Below are positions 38,648 to 51,340 of a stretch of DNA of 64,000 bases, piece after piece; position 1 is the stretch's first letter; each line of letters begins with the position of its first letter. Source of the DNA: Silurus meridionalis (lineage: Eukaryota; Chordata; Actinopteri; Siluriformes; Siluridae); contig NC_060886.1 in assembly GCF_014805685.1 (NCBI RefSeq), positions 15,755,108-15,819,107 of the forward strand, in the 5' to 3' direction. The translations under genes were made by a program, and so were the position numbers. Under the pieces are notes generated by a model that made no database searches, was not told the DNA's origin, and saw only the letters and a program-made list of their open reading frames with translations.

Positions 38648-40308
38648 AAAACGGAGAATAACATTAAAAAACAGACACATGTAGGTCAACTGTTGTAAAC
38701 CTACATTAAAAACACACCCTCTTTTCTTTTCTCGCATCAGTTTTTCCTGCCATCTGTTTAACTATTGCTACACATTTTGTAAAGTATATTTCAATAAGAT
38801 TGGAAATTCACTGATTGCAGAGCTTCTACACTTAATATGTAGCCTAATATGTATCTGTATATGTTATCCCCAATTTAACCAATTTAAATTCATTAACATT
38901 ATTAACCACTTGGGGGAGCTGTGGAGCAGAGTAAAGAAAATGCATTAGACCTGGCAGAACATTTCATTTGGCACTACGCAAACAAAACATTTAAACGTGA
39001 GCCACATCCTTTGGAATCCTTTTCCAGCTTATCCTCAAAATACTTAGCCCTCATTGTCTCACCCCATCCTCCTCAGTGTGCATCTGTGCAGTGGCTCTGC
39101 TTTCTCCCATGCCACCCCCATCCCACTTGACTGAAAAGTGAAACAGCGGTGTTAAATTCTAGTTTTATAAAAAAGAAATAACAAAATACAACAAAAACCT
39201 TTAAAGCCAAAACAGACACCAGAGACGGTTATTCCTAAGATTTAGGAGGCTTAAGCCGGCTTTACACCGTGCAAGATTCGCCCTAGATTTTGCAGACGCA
39301 TGCACACGATAATCTTTGCTCGGGAGCTGAGATTGGTGGTCTTAGAACACATAATGCTCCCTGGTGGCCGATTAAGTGCAGCGCGACCCAAGACGGCCGA
39401 TGAGAAAGTTTTTGGTTGCTGAACTGCAGCAGCAGATGGAGCACATCTATAATGACTCCTCACAGTAGTGTTATAACAGGACAACAAGAGCCATGACATG
39501 GAAAGAAAAACAGGACGAATGACAGCTTCCAGGTGTGTAGCGAACTAACACGCACATGCTTTGTTCAGAGAGATTGCAGCGTTACTATTATAACAATGGC
39601 GAACTGTCCAATATGCTTCCCAGCTGAAGATCTCGGAACCTATGCCGAGTTTTCTTAAGTAATACTAAGTGTATTAAGTGGTAGTATGTAAACCATTCAC
39701 TCACTCATTTTCCTTCACTCAAAAGGAATGTCCATCAAACTTTACCCAAAATTAACTTACAAAGCACATTTGTACAAATTGGAGAATTTATTTTTTAATG
39801 AGTTTTAAAACTAGTTTGGAGCGATCACGTATCATAGCTCCCTGGGGATTTGAATCTTTTGTGCTTTTACCAGCGAATGCGTTTCTTAGTCCCGAATATG
39901 AAACAAAAGTTAGATGTGAAATAGTAGTTAAAAGGAAATGAGAACAGATTGCATGGTTTATGACATGCTCCAGTAAACGTGTGGTCAGACGATGGTCTGT
40001 TCCTGTAAAAGTAGGTAGTTACCGGCCTCGTTTAGTGACAAAAGCGAATATCACGCACTCCAGTTGTGGAAGGGGTTAGCTGCTTTTTAGTCCCGCTGCA
40101 TTCGAAACACTCCGCAAGTGTACAGTGTTTAACAGCTCTCAGTGGCAGCTCTGTACAATAAGAACACAATATTGTGCTAATGACCTCTTAAGTGGCAGAG
40201 TGAAATAATACAGACTGACTCAACTCTGACTCATCACACTGACAGCTGAACAGAACAACAAAACAATGAGGGAAGTGCCAAATTCCACATGTAAGCCTAC
40301 AACCACAT

Positions 40309-40309
<1 letters not shown>

Positions 40310-40368
<59 letters not shown>
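40310..40368. repeat. (CA)n microsatellite
   Basis: An uninterrupted CA run of about 58 bp. Confidence 0.95.
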
Positions 40369-40371
<3 letters not shown>

Positions 40372-40504
40372 GCCTACACCTAGACCTTAACCTCATTACT
40401 GAATAAAACTATGTAATTTAAGCAGTAACGGCATTAAGGTCTCTTATTGTATTCATACATTGTTCTGTGTATATATTGTATATTATAGTATGTGTATATT
40501 CTTT

Positions 40505-40612
40505 ATATATATTTGCATTTATTTTTATTTCTTTCCTTTGCTGCTGTAACAAAGAAATTTCCTCACTGTGGGACGAATAAAGGCATATCTTATCTTAAAA
40601 TAACGAATAGAA
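40505..40612 (+). repeat. 3' end of a fish LINE (probably L2/Rex-type)
   Basis: It shows GCTGCTGTAACAAAGAAATT, CCTCACTGTGGGACGAATAA and AGGCATATCTTATCTTA, a typical fish LINE tail with TCTTA repeats. No coding part. Confidence 0.5.
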
Positions 40613-41243
40613 CTTGCGTATTAAAAATTAGGATGTAATCATATCGCAGCCATTCATATCGAGACCGATAATAAATTGCCTATTAAGAGGATGAAACAGT
40701 TTGATAATACAAATAACAGCTCCACATTTTCTTTAACAAAAGATGATCTTCATGGTCTAGTTTTTGGCTATGAAATATAAATAAATAAATAAATAAATAA
40801 ATAAAGGGGTTATACAAGACTACAGAGCAAGCATCATTGGACGGCCCTGCTGACTTATTGGGTATTGATAAGCCATAAACCGAAACGCTGGCTTCATCAG
40901 TCATTCACTTCAGGCTGGATATAATGGAGTCACTTAGCCTATAGAGAGCTTTATAAACGAATTCCTATAGATACGATAATCCTTTTATGAGCTGCTGTTT
41001 CTGACACCTATACCGCCGTACTGTATAATGACTACACCGGGCATCCATGTGGGTTACCTGCAAGCGATAAAGCCTCGGATAGAAGCCGTGTGAGACTGTG
41101 ACAAGCACCTCGTACTCAAACCCTACCATAGAGAAGTGTAAATCCATTCTGTAACTGAACAGGAATAATAGTTTGACATTACCATAGTTCTTATCTAATA
41201 TGGAACATATTGTGCGTGAAGGAAAATGACATGGCCTTTATGC

Positions 41244-41246
<3 letters not shown>

Positions 41247-41280
<34 letters not shown>
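41247..41280. repeat. (TG)n microsatellite
   Basis: A TG run of about 34 bp. Confidence 0.95.
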
Positions 41281-41284
<4 letters not shown>

Positions 41285-41640
41285 CAACACACTCTCGGCT
41301 GTCTCCTGGTGAGATTATCTCTGTCTGTCAGGCCGGGTGTTGAAAGTGCTAATCATGCTTGTGGACTCAGTGTACTGTAGAAATCCTGCTGGCAATGGAG
41401 AGAGTGTGTGTGTAGGGGAGAGGACTAGAGCAATATCACAGTGGAGATAGCGCTGGTTTCGGACAGAACTCGGTGAGAACACAAGCACAGAGTCGAGCTT
41501 CATAGGGTGAAATCCTCACAAATTGAGCCACGCTCTGTTAACACGGACACTTAGCCAAAGCCAAACACACTTTGGGAAGTTTCACCACTAAAGCCTTTTC
41601 AGGAGCATCAGCCTTGACATTGCCAACAACACCGCATTTA

Positions 41641-41654
41641 CACACACTCACACA

Positions 41655-41726
<72 letters not shown>
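41641..41726. repeat. (CA)n microsatellite
   Basis: A CA run of about 86 bp with TCA interruptions at its left side. Confidence 0.95.
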
Positions 41727-41728
<2 letters not shown>

Positions 41729-42139
41729 GACTGCTGTCCTTCTCCTGTCCCCAGGAGTGCTGCCCTACTTTTATCTGCCCAAGCTACACCTGGCATATGT
41801 GAGCAACTGTTTAAGTAAAGGAAAAAAAAAATGTATGTTGAAATAAGGAAGGGAAAAATTACAAAAATAAATAATAATAATGGGTAATGTGATTGATATA
41901 TACTATAATAAATCTAATGAGATCTGGTTTTAATAGCAATTTTAAAACAACTACCTCAAAGACAAAATATTTTAAACAAAAATAAATAAATAAAAAGATA
42001 TTTTTTAAAAATATACATGGCTTGAAACTTTTCGTTTATGGATTATAAATGTGTATGTGCAGCAAAAAATGGCAAATGAAGGACTTGTATGCTGCATTTT
42101 GGTCTTCACAGCCTTAATATTGTCTATATTCGGTTGTGT

Positions 42140-43660
42140 TTTGTTTAGAATCTGGCGATACGATTCGTATCACGATACAGATACAGGGTGGCGATACAAT
42201 ACGTTGCGATACTGTAGGCAAGGTGATATATTAGGATTTGTTTTTATTTTAGGAAAAAGGACATCATTTTAGGAAAGTAGGAAAGCTGTAATGAAGAACT
42301 CACCACCATATGCATTCATAGCAACAACAAAAAAACAGTGGGAATGCATTTGCATTAATCAGTCCCTGTAATATTCAACACTATTTAACCACTTTTTGTG
42401 CAGAATGAGTAAAGGAGGGAAAATAAAGTGCTTGCAGGATGCTTTAGTAAAATTTCTGAATTTAGGGAGCTGGAACAATTCCTTCATCCTCCTGTACTAG
42501 CAGCAAACTATCCACCTGTTTCCTGGGGGTGCTGCTGTAAAAAAAGATTAGTAGTATAACATCCGTTGGAAGTAATAACAGCGTCGACTGACTTGCGCAA
42601 AAGGCAATATGTTTTGTTTATGTGCGGTTTGGTTTTCAGGTGGGAATATGTTAAAAATTGCATTAAAATCTCGATACGAGTTTACACAAACCGAAAGTTA
42701 GAGCGGACTGCACTCTCACGCCTGTATTGCCCTGCCTGACTGCATTCTCCAGCTTTATAGAAGAAATAATCATCTTTTTTTACTCTTACTTATGTTCTTG
42801 CCTTCCTAGGATTGTAGTTTTTAGATGTAAAACACAAGTTAGAGCTCAGATCATGCTTCTACTATTAGCTTAATGCTAATGGTAATACTAATAATAGAAT
42901 ACAATCGTCAACAATCACACTTCATATTGGGTGTCTTTATTGACTATGTGCATATGTTTACATTTTTTTTAAATGACCATTTTATGTACAATGTTACTAA
43001 TTGTGTACAATGTTTACCAAAAGTTCCACACATAGTTGGTGCAAAGCCTCGTAGGGTTTAGGAAACAGGTGGATATTAACGCTAACGTTAGTGGCGTTTT
43101 TATGAATCTATACAGCAGTGGTCCCCAAACTTTTTTGCGCCACGGATTAATGTCGGACAATATTTACACAGACTGGCCTTTAAGGTGTGGAGGATAAATA
43201 CAACAAAATAAAACAATAGGACGGGGGAAAAAAACGGGTATTTTCTAAATATAATAATAAACGTGACTCCACTGTGTTGTTTTTTGTTCATTTTGCTCGC
43301 TTGGGGGTTTCAATTTAGCGGTAATGTATTGTGTGTTAGCGGCTGGAGCCCCTTTAAGAAGGTAGCGGATGGAGGTAAGACATGTGACCGAGGCATCATG
43401 ACATGCATCAAGAGTGAGTCATAGACAGATGTGGTGGAGAGAATCCAGTAATTTTCCAAAATAAAACATCGTTCAGAATCAGATAATAAATAAAACGTAA
43501 ATAATTGAAGTTATGTATTATTTCTGTGCGGCCCGGTACCAATTGACCCACGGACCGGTGCCGGTCCGTGGCCTGGGAGTTGGGGATCACTGTTATACAG
43601 TATCACCACATGAAATATCGCGATACTCGTGTGTAACGACGTTTTCTTACACCCCTAGTT
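42140..43660. mobile_element. Probable hAT-type element, interrupted
   Basis: The left part has GATACGATTCGTATCACGAT and GGTGGCGATACAATACG. The right part has AAATATCGCGATACTCGTG and ends TTACACCCCTAG. This is the pattern of fish hAT elements with TAGGGGTGT-type ends. The left terminus is degraded and the borders approximate. A second element is inserted at 43116. Confidence 0.5.
43116..43592. mobile_element. hAT-type MITE nested in another repeat
   Basis: This 477-bp element begins CAGTGGTCCCCAAAC and ends GTTGGGGATCACTG. It is flanked by 8-bp duplications CTATACAG (43108-43115) and TTATACAG (43593-43600), one mismatch. An 8-bp duplication and these ends fit the hAT superfamily. Confidence 0.8.
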
Positions 43661-44401
43661 ACGAAAGTATGCAACACAAAATGTTGGCAGCTGCTCACTT
43701 CTCACAATTTCAACACTGAAGTAAGGGCATGCGCTTCCTACCTAATCACAAATACAAGTACACAAATATTAGCAGGAGTAGGTAGACAACTGACCAAATC
43801 ACACCTGTACACATGCTCACTGACCATTTCATCACAGATTCCCATCTTCTTGCGTTTCACTCTCATTCGCTTTCATTTTGGATGATGACTGTGAGGATTA
43901 TGCTTATTCAGCAAGAAGGGTGGTAATAAGGTCAGGCATTTGCTGTTGGATGAAGAGGTCTGGTGTTTAAGTGCATCTTCATGGTGATCAGTGGGGTTGA
44001 GGAGTTCGCTTTGTAAGAGAATTCACTGTTTTCATGATTTTTTTTTTCCATGCCAATACTTTATTTTCATTATCATTTTATTAAAATTCAGAATAACATT
44101 CTGAAATAAACACTTGTACAAAAACTATGGTAAAATTCTGAAGTTTCCTCCTGCAGATTTTCTACTAGGAATGTTCACCGTGCCTTGTTAATGCACAAGT
44201 TGCACTTTTTATTACTGTAATGCTTAAAATATGTTGGTATTATTCTATTTCCTTAGTAGCTGACCAGATTTTGCAGCTCTGGCCGAAAAATGAAAATGTT
44301 TCTGTTTCATGGGTTGAGATGGAGTTAATACATAACATCAGTGTGAATGGTGTGAAGGTCTCAGTCACACTGAGCTTTATAACACAGAACAAGCCAAAAT
44401 A

Positions 44402-44882
44402 ATATACACCGATCAGCAATAACATTATGACCTCCTGCCTGATATTGTGTTTGTAACCCTTTTGCAGTCAAAACAGTTTTGACCTATTGAGCAGTAACAA
44501 AATTACCTTCTTCAGCAATCTGAGCTACAGAAGTCGTCTGTTGGATTGGACCACATGAGCCAGCCTTCGCTCCCCGCCACTGTTCATTCCAGTGGACCAC
44601 TTTTGATAGATACTGACCACTCAGACCGGGAACATCCCACAAGAGCTACAGATTTGGAGATGCTCTGACCCAATCGTCTAACAATCACTATTTGGCCCTC
44701 GTCAAACTCCCACAAATCCTTACACTTCCCCATTTTTCCTGTTTCTAACACATCGACTTTGAGGAAAAATGTTCACTTGCTGCCTACAATATCACCCACC
44801 CACTAACAGATGCCATGATGAAGAGATAATCAGTGTTATTTACTTCACCTGTTATAATGCCATTGCTTTATACTGGTGTATA
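44402..44882 (-). mobile_element. Tc1/mariner transposon relic, transposase N-terminus
   Basis: The left end reads TACACCGATCAGCAATAACA; the right end has CACCTGTTATAATGCCATTG and TGGTGTA. On the minus strand a short broken frame resembles the N-terminal helix-turn-helix of a Tc1-like transposase ([21 protein letters not shown]). The catalytic part is deleted. Confidence 0.65.
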
Positions 44883-45226
44883 TTATTATACATATTCAAT
44901 AATATATTTTTTTTAAATCTATTATCAATTTGGTTGTTGTTGCTGCCCTGTTTACATCCCTACTGCCTTCCAATATTTGGGGTTCCTCTGCATTGCACTG
45001 TTGGTTTGTTTGGAGCTGTGTGTTGTTGAGGGGGTGGGGGATTAAATGTTTACTTTAGCGGAGATCCACAATTCATAACTGAATTAACCTAATAATATCT
45101 TCTGCAATGCTGCAGCCATTAGATGCAAAAGATAAGCATAGGACTATAGAGACCATCACTCAGCCTGACAAAACTAATGAAGAAGGGCAGGAGCTCAACC
45201 ACAATCATCCGAGTGTTTTAATGCAC

Positions 45227-45230
<4 letters not shown>

Positions 45231-45320
<90 letters not shown>
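45231..45320. repeat. (CA)n microsatellite
   Basis: An uninterrupted CA run of about 90 bp. Confidence 0.95.
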
Positions 45321-45322
<2 letters not shown>

Positions 45323-45535
45323 GAGCTGAGATAAATGGACGGAGAACATTAGAAAGAAAATAAGAGAAATTCTGTACAAGTGACTGAATTTGCTGCACAG
45401 TCCTGTATTGATTTTTTTTCTACAATCTATTCAGATAATCTATTGGAAACCACTCAAATGACCATCAAGCTGTCATGGATTAAATTATGCTGCTTTTACT
45501 CTGTCAAATCAGTGCATGCCTTTCATTAAGCTGCA

Positions 45536-45537
<2 letters not shown>

Positions 45538-45599
<62 letters not shown>
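45538..45599. repeat. (CA)n microsatellite
   Basis: A CA run of about 62 bp, 220 bp from the previous array and in the same orientation. Confidence 0.95.
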
Positions 45600-45602
<3 letters not shown>

Positions 45603-46531
45603 CACACCTGCACAGGCCACATTTGGTCTTTTACGGTTGAGTGACCCTAGACTGCTAGATGGAACCGTGTGAGTGGGGATGTGAGTGTTTTCTCACTGCA
45701 GTGTAATGTGGCTGTATTAAATATAATCTGCCGTCATCTTCAGCATGAGAAGCTTTTTGCTGGAAAGGTGCAGCATCTTGAGTAAGTCCTCCTCAGTGAA
45801 AACCAGTAGGAAATGTTAATCATGATGTGCAAGCTTGTCTCTGAGTCAATCACTATGAGATTTGGACTTGCCTAATGAAATTAAAGCCGTGAATGTGAGA
45901 GAACAGAGCACAAAGCAATTATTAGAAGGCTTTCCAGAAAGAAAGAGAGAGAACCGAAAGAGAGAGAGAGGGCTCTCAAGTGTTCACCCAAGTGAGCAAG
46001 AGACTAGAAATAAATAGAGACAGAGAGCGAGTCACTGACTAGTTATTAGTTACTATTATTTATATAAGTCAAACTGACAAGTTTGTTGAATTTAACTGCC
46101 TTTTAACAAAAATGAAAAGGTACTTCTAATCTTAAAATCTGTCCATAATATGATCTGATATGAGGGTTGATAAGAAGTAGACACTGCGGAAAAGTTCAAG
46201 CCGGTGTGAGGGTAACACTCAACTTTAGCCTCTTTTCTCACTTCGCTTCCCTCAAGGATTTTCCAGCGCAAACAAGAAGAAGGGTTTAAGGCTAGAGCCA
46301 GACCCAGTCATGACTCCCTTTCTGTTCGTTCATTCTTCTTTTTTTATACTCCTTCCTGAGGTAATATATCAAACATAGCTTTAGATTCAAGCTGAAATAG
46401 TTGGAAAAAAACAGAGAGACATGTACACACAGATATTCTCCTTAAAAAATATGTTGGCAAAGATAGTGATCAGGTTACTGCGGAGGAGAGGGTGGGTGGT
46501 GCAGGGGTGGGTCGGATTTTTTTGCTACGAA

Positions 46532-46535
<4 letters not shown>

Positions 46536-46593
<58 letters not shown>
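46536..46593. repeat. (CA)n microsatellite
   Basis: An uninterrupted CA run of about 57 bp. Confidence 0.95.
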
Positions 46594-46596
<3 letters not shown>

Positions 46597-46905
46597 CACA
46601 TACTGTGATTAATGAAACGTCACAGCTATTCATTAGAGGAAATGCACGTTGTTCTCCAGTGACTGTTTCACTGTTCATTGCTTTAACCAACAGATGGCTT
46701 CTGTCTGAGAATCTCACAAAAGGAGTGGGAAGTACAACCAATAAATGAAATAATGATTTACCTGTTACTTCAGCTACAGAATATTCTTTTCATAGACTGA
46801 ACAAGGAAGAGACATCACATTGAATATAAGAAAAGAAGTGTCTAACAGGTCTAACAGTAATAATTAGTCCCATTGTGTAATAAAGCAATAAAATTATATT
46901 GTAAT

Positions 46906-47363
46906 TAGGGTTGTCAAATATATTATATCAATATTTAGCAACAGATTTTATTAACGCCGATTAATGCAGCACGCACTTCTGTTTCACCTTTTTTTTTTTT
47001 TTTTATATATAAATACATTTATTTATGAGGTGGTTCTTTACTCAGATATAAAAAATAAATAAACTCCACCGAAAAATTTTTTTTAATCAGTAAACATTTG
47101 TTTTACTGATGTGGCAAGTCATTATTCCCTTTAAAACATTTACAAGAATATTTTGTCATGCTCTATGTTGAATATGGTTTCACGAACAATAAACATACAT
47201 TTGCATAAAGCATTTGCATATTTGTCCATGCCCATGCTGATTAGAGTATTAAAAACTTGACAAGTATTAATTTTACAACAGATAAAAGATGTGCGATTAA
47301 GTCGAGTCATGACAATCGTGCGATTAATCATGCTGAAATATTTGAATCAATTGAAAGCCCTTA
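46906..47363. mobile_element. hAT-type non-autonomous element with 8-bp duplication
   Basis: This 458-bp element begins TAGGGTTGTCAAA and ends TTGAAAGCCCTTA. It is flanked by a perfect 8-bp duplication, ATTGTAAT (46898-46905 and 47364-47371). It contains ATTAACGCCGATTAATGC and a GCGATTAATC segment. No coding capacity. Confidence 0.8.
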
Positions 47364-48359
47364 ATTGTAATACTTGAAGACATCATAAGTTTTAATGGAT
47401 ATCGAGTTAAGCAGCGGTAGGAAATTTCAATTGGTACAATTGAGACCATATTAATAAGAAATCTTGCGAAGACCAAAAAGGGAACTCATTGTAACATAAG
47501 TGGCTTTTAGAGTAGGATTAAAAAACATCCAATGAACTCTATCTTGGCAGTTCAGGACATCATGCTGGTAAAAAGAGTGTGTCATGGTGTGAGAGGTTCA
47601 GGCCTGTCTGGTGAATTATAGCCGAAACACCCACATAAACAGATGTGATTAAATCTGATATGATGATTATATAAATATTTGAAAAAATGTCATACTTTTT
47701 TCTTAGGGCTATTTGTTGTGCTACCAATGTGACATTAGCTTAGGAAAGTGCAGATCATCTTTAATCAGACACTACACGCTTCTTATTTAATAACCTCAGT
47801 CAGTTTATCATGATGGAAGAGAGGATGGATAAAAGTGCAAGTTTGATTTGAGCATCGTGCTTCTGATCATTTACACTTAATATTCACATCAATGCCGATG
47901 AGCTCGTGTTGACGATGTGAGGATTTTTATTTGTTATTCACAAAGTCAGCTATTATTGTGTAAAAAAAAATAAAAAATAAAAAATAAATAAAAAAAAAAG
48001 GTTATGTTTGTGCAAATGCACAGTTCTGGCAGTTATTCTGCTTACACCAGAGCACTTTGCAAGCATCCAGAATGTTTCAATTATTAACCAAAAGCCACGT
48101 CACACATTCTGAAGATTTACAGTTAGTTTTGAAATGTCTGCAAGACAAGTCAGTTCACTTTTGCTTTGAGCTACAAAGATGCATAATGTCTGCTTGTCTA
48201 AAAACATTCAGTTTCCCATATTACAGAGTAATTGGAAAGCGTAAACTCCACACTTCTGCAGGTTGAAACTTTGCGGAACACCATTACGATTACAAAGAAC
48301 GTTTGCGTAAATGTGATAATGTAATGTAATAAACATTTCCTAACAAAGAAACTTCACCA

Positions 48360-48505
48360 CGTTTAAGGCATTTGGCAGACGCCCTAATCCAGAGTGATGT
48401 AAAATTATTGAACTGAGAAACTGAGGGTTAAGGGGCATTGCTCAAGGGCCCAAGAACAGCAGCTTGGCAGTGTTGAGAATTAAACTTACAACCCCACAGT
48501 CAGAA
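48360..48505 (-). mobile_element. SINE-like repeat related to 58797-58965
   Basis: The reverse complement contains GGGCCCTTGAGCAATGCCCC and TTAACCCTCAG, the body of the SINE above, followed by a GCGTCTGCCAAATGCC end. Borders approximate. Confidence 0.55.
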
Positions 48506-48739
48506 GGCCGACATGAGCGACAAGGTGCAAAAGAAACACAGTCCGCTGTAAGTTTGCTCAGTGTTTTTTGTTTGAGGCATTCAGGATCAACGCATTCAGG
48601 TTCCTTAATCATTGAACATTTAAAGGCTCTTTAAAAGCACCTAGTTCCACATCTCTAACTGACTGTATGAGACTGTATAAAGGACGTTACTCAGTCACAC
48701 ACTCCGGTGCTCATGATATTTCTCACTCTCCAGTGTTTT

Positions 48740-48975
48740 CAGTGATTTAGAATCACACTGGTGTCACGCAAATGAGGATGGGTTCCCTTTTAAATCTGGC
48801 TCCTCTAAAAATTTATTCCTCATAGCACCGAGTTTTTTACTTGCCCCAGGCGGGATAAATACATATAATTCACTTACATTAACATTTATGTTCTATAATT
48901 CTCACATTCTGTAAAGCTGCTTTCAGACAAAGTCCCCTGTGAAAAGCGCTAGGGAAATAAACGTGAATTAAATTA
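48740..48975. repeat. Second copy of the GCGCTTTTCACA repeat, inverted
   Basis: It contains AATGAGGATGGGTTCCC, TTTATTCCTCATAGCACC, GTAAAGCTGCTTTCAGACAA and GAAAAGCGCTAGGGAAATAA, the reverse of the 36553 copy with older divergence. Confidence 0.6.
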
Positions 48976-49565
48976 AGGATCTGCTTGCTGAAAATAAAAT
49001 GTGATTCATTATCAGTATAATATCTTTATTTATGTTCAAGCATTACCAATATTTAAAGCTATTTTCTTGGAGAACAACAAAGGGAAATCTTTTAATCAAA
49101 GGTTGTATTAGCGTGTGCAAGATATGAATCTTACACTACTGTTACATCTCTTCAGAAATAAACGACAGTGGTATCTAAACGGATCTGCAAAATAAATATG
49201 CTAATAAAAATTATATAACTGATTCTGCTTGCGTCCTTCTTCTCGCTCCTCTGCCCACTTCCTCGCTTGCTTCCTCGTTCTTTCGCTGTAAGCGTGAGAT
49301 TAGTTTTAAATAGAGCAGCCATTTCACTGGGCTAATTTGGGGAATAAGGTGTAAAGACAGAGCTTTAATGCAGTTTCAGGACAGCTGAACAATGTATTAC
49401 TGTTTAATAAAAAAAGAGAAGTTAAAGCACTTCTCAGGGATTTCCCCCCAAAAAGGATCCAACTTTTTAAAGAGAACATCACCAAACTTGGTGTGTTTGA
49501 ATTTTATGAAGATTAAGTGAACAGTTGCTCATCTGTTAATTTACAGAGGAACACAATATTTCATT

Positions 49566-50235
49566 GTGGTGTTGGACAGTATTGAAGCAAATGCAATTCG
49601 TTACTGTACATAAGTATTTCCATATGGGGAGACTTTTACTTAAACTTCACTACATTTCAAAGTCAAATATCTCACTGTTTTTACTCAACTACATTTTGCA
49701 AAATAAGTCGTTCTCTCATTTATAAGTGGATAAAAACTTAACTGGTCAAACGCACAGCAAGCCACCAATCAGAGTAAAGCACATGCTGTTTTGAACTTGT
49801 TTTGATTGGCACTTGGTGGTATGTATTTATCATCAGCATACAACGTTCATTTCGAGAGGAATAAATGATGGAGGAAACTCCTGACTCTAACGTGTCACAG
49901 CAACCGTGGCCTCATTCGCACAATTCTTTTTTGAAATAGTTGAAAATGAGAATTTGGGCTCATGATCTTTTTAATAGAAATCAATCAGTGTGAAATCAAT
50001 CAATTCTATTAATAGACTGGTGTGCTGAGAGTATCATTAGAGTCTTTTCACGTGAACTGATTTGATTAAGCTGAAAGTCTTGTGATAAAAATGATAATAG
50101 GAACATTATAGTCATAATAAATCATAGTACTTTTAAGTGAAAGTTTAAAGGGAGCACTTTTATTTTTACTGGATTCATATTTTACCTGTTGTATCGCTAC
50201 TTAATTACATGGTTTGTGTACTTCGTCCACCACTG
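49566..50235. repeat. Dispersed repeat, copy B (GGACAGTATTGAAG family)
   Basis: It begins GTGGTGTTGGACAGTATTG and ends GTACTTCGTCCACCACTG. It is in the same orientation as copy A, about 15 kb away. It keeps a segment (about 49620-49860) that is shorter in copy A. Confidence 0.6.
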
Positions 50236-50657
50236 TTCAATTTGCAGGCTTTACTCGCTAACAAGACATTGTGCAATAAGGTGCCCTCATGTTAACCACT
50301 CTGCAAGGAGGCGGAGCAAACTTCAAGAATCTAACAGACTACAGCATTGGAAACAAACAGAGCTGGGGCCGCTGCAGTGATTTAATGATAAAGGGATATT
50401 AATGTGATCACTGAGCAAGGTGTTCTCCACAGTACAGCAACCGAATTCAAAAGACAAACAGTTAATGATCGCCTGGCCAAACCTGCATTTTCCCCTCTCC
50501 AGATAACAGGGCATGTATTGATTTATATTGAAAGAACAGAGCTCAATAAAGGAAAAACAGTAAAATTCAGCAAGGCTGAAGCTTGTAGAGGCAGAATATG
50601 TGCTTGTCGAAAACCGCAGCTCAGTGTTCCCTTGTTGATTTGTAAAAGCCTATACAC

Positions 50658-51340
50658 TAGGGGTGTAACGGTACAAAATTCACGGTTCGGTATGTTCCTC
50701 GATTTTTAAGTCATGGTTCAGTACAAAAATAAAATAAAATTGCTTGTGGTTTTTTATTTAACACAGTTTATTATTAACATTTGAACAGTTTACATTTTTG
50801 AAACAATTTTAAATAAGATGCCTGCTCGGTTAAAATTATATATATATCTATATATATATATATATATAAATTAAAAAACAATTTAAAAAAACCCAATAAT
50901 TAATTTAAACAAATAAAACTAATGCAATACACTATTATATTGATGAGAATTGAGTAATACATTGATCAAATTAAATTGTTTACCTTTGTTAGTTGGGTAA
51001 CACAGATGTGTATATAATTGTGTGTTTCACATATAATATGTAATTTTCTAAAGCTATGTTCTTCTTATTTCAGCTTACTTTAACGAATGTCTATTCATTC
51101 TATCCTTCATTCATTCAATCATTGCCTCGATATTTGGAATTGGCAGGATTTTTTTTACTTTTAAGAAATATTCTTGAAGCTGGACATAAAACACTGAAGA
51201 ATCCATAGCGCTAGCGTTAGCAGCTAGCCACTTCCTTTGCGCTTTTTAGATTTTAACTATGTTCTGCATGCAAAAAGGATTGCACCGAAAGCCCTGTACC
51301 AAAATATTTTGGTGCGAATATGTGTACTGCTCCACCCCTA
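50658..51340. mobile_element. hAT-type non-autonomous element
   Basis: This 683-bp element begins TAGGGGTGTAACGGTAC and ends TGCTCCACCCCTA. The flanking 8-bp duplications are CTATACAC (50650-50657) and CTATACGC (51341-51348), one mismatch. Neither the frame at 51259-51468 nor that at 50404-50709 has support as a gene. Confidence 0.8.
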
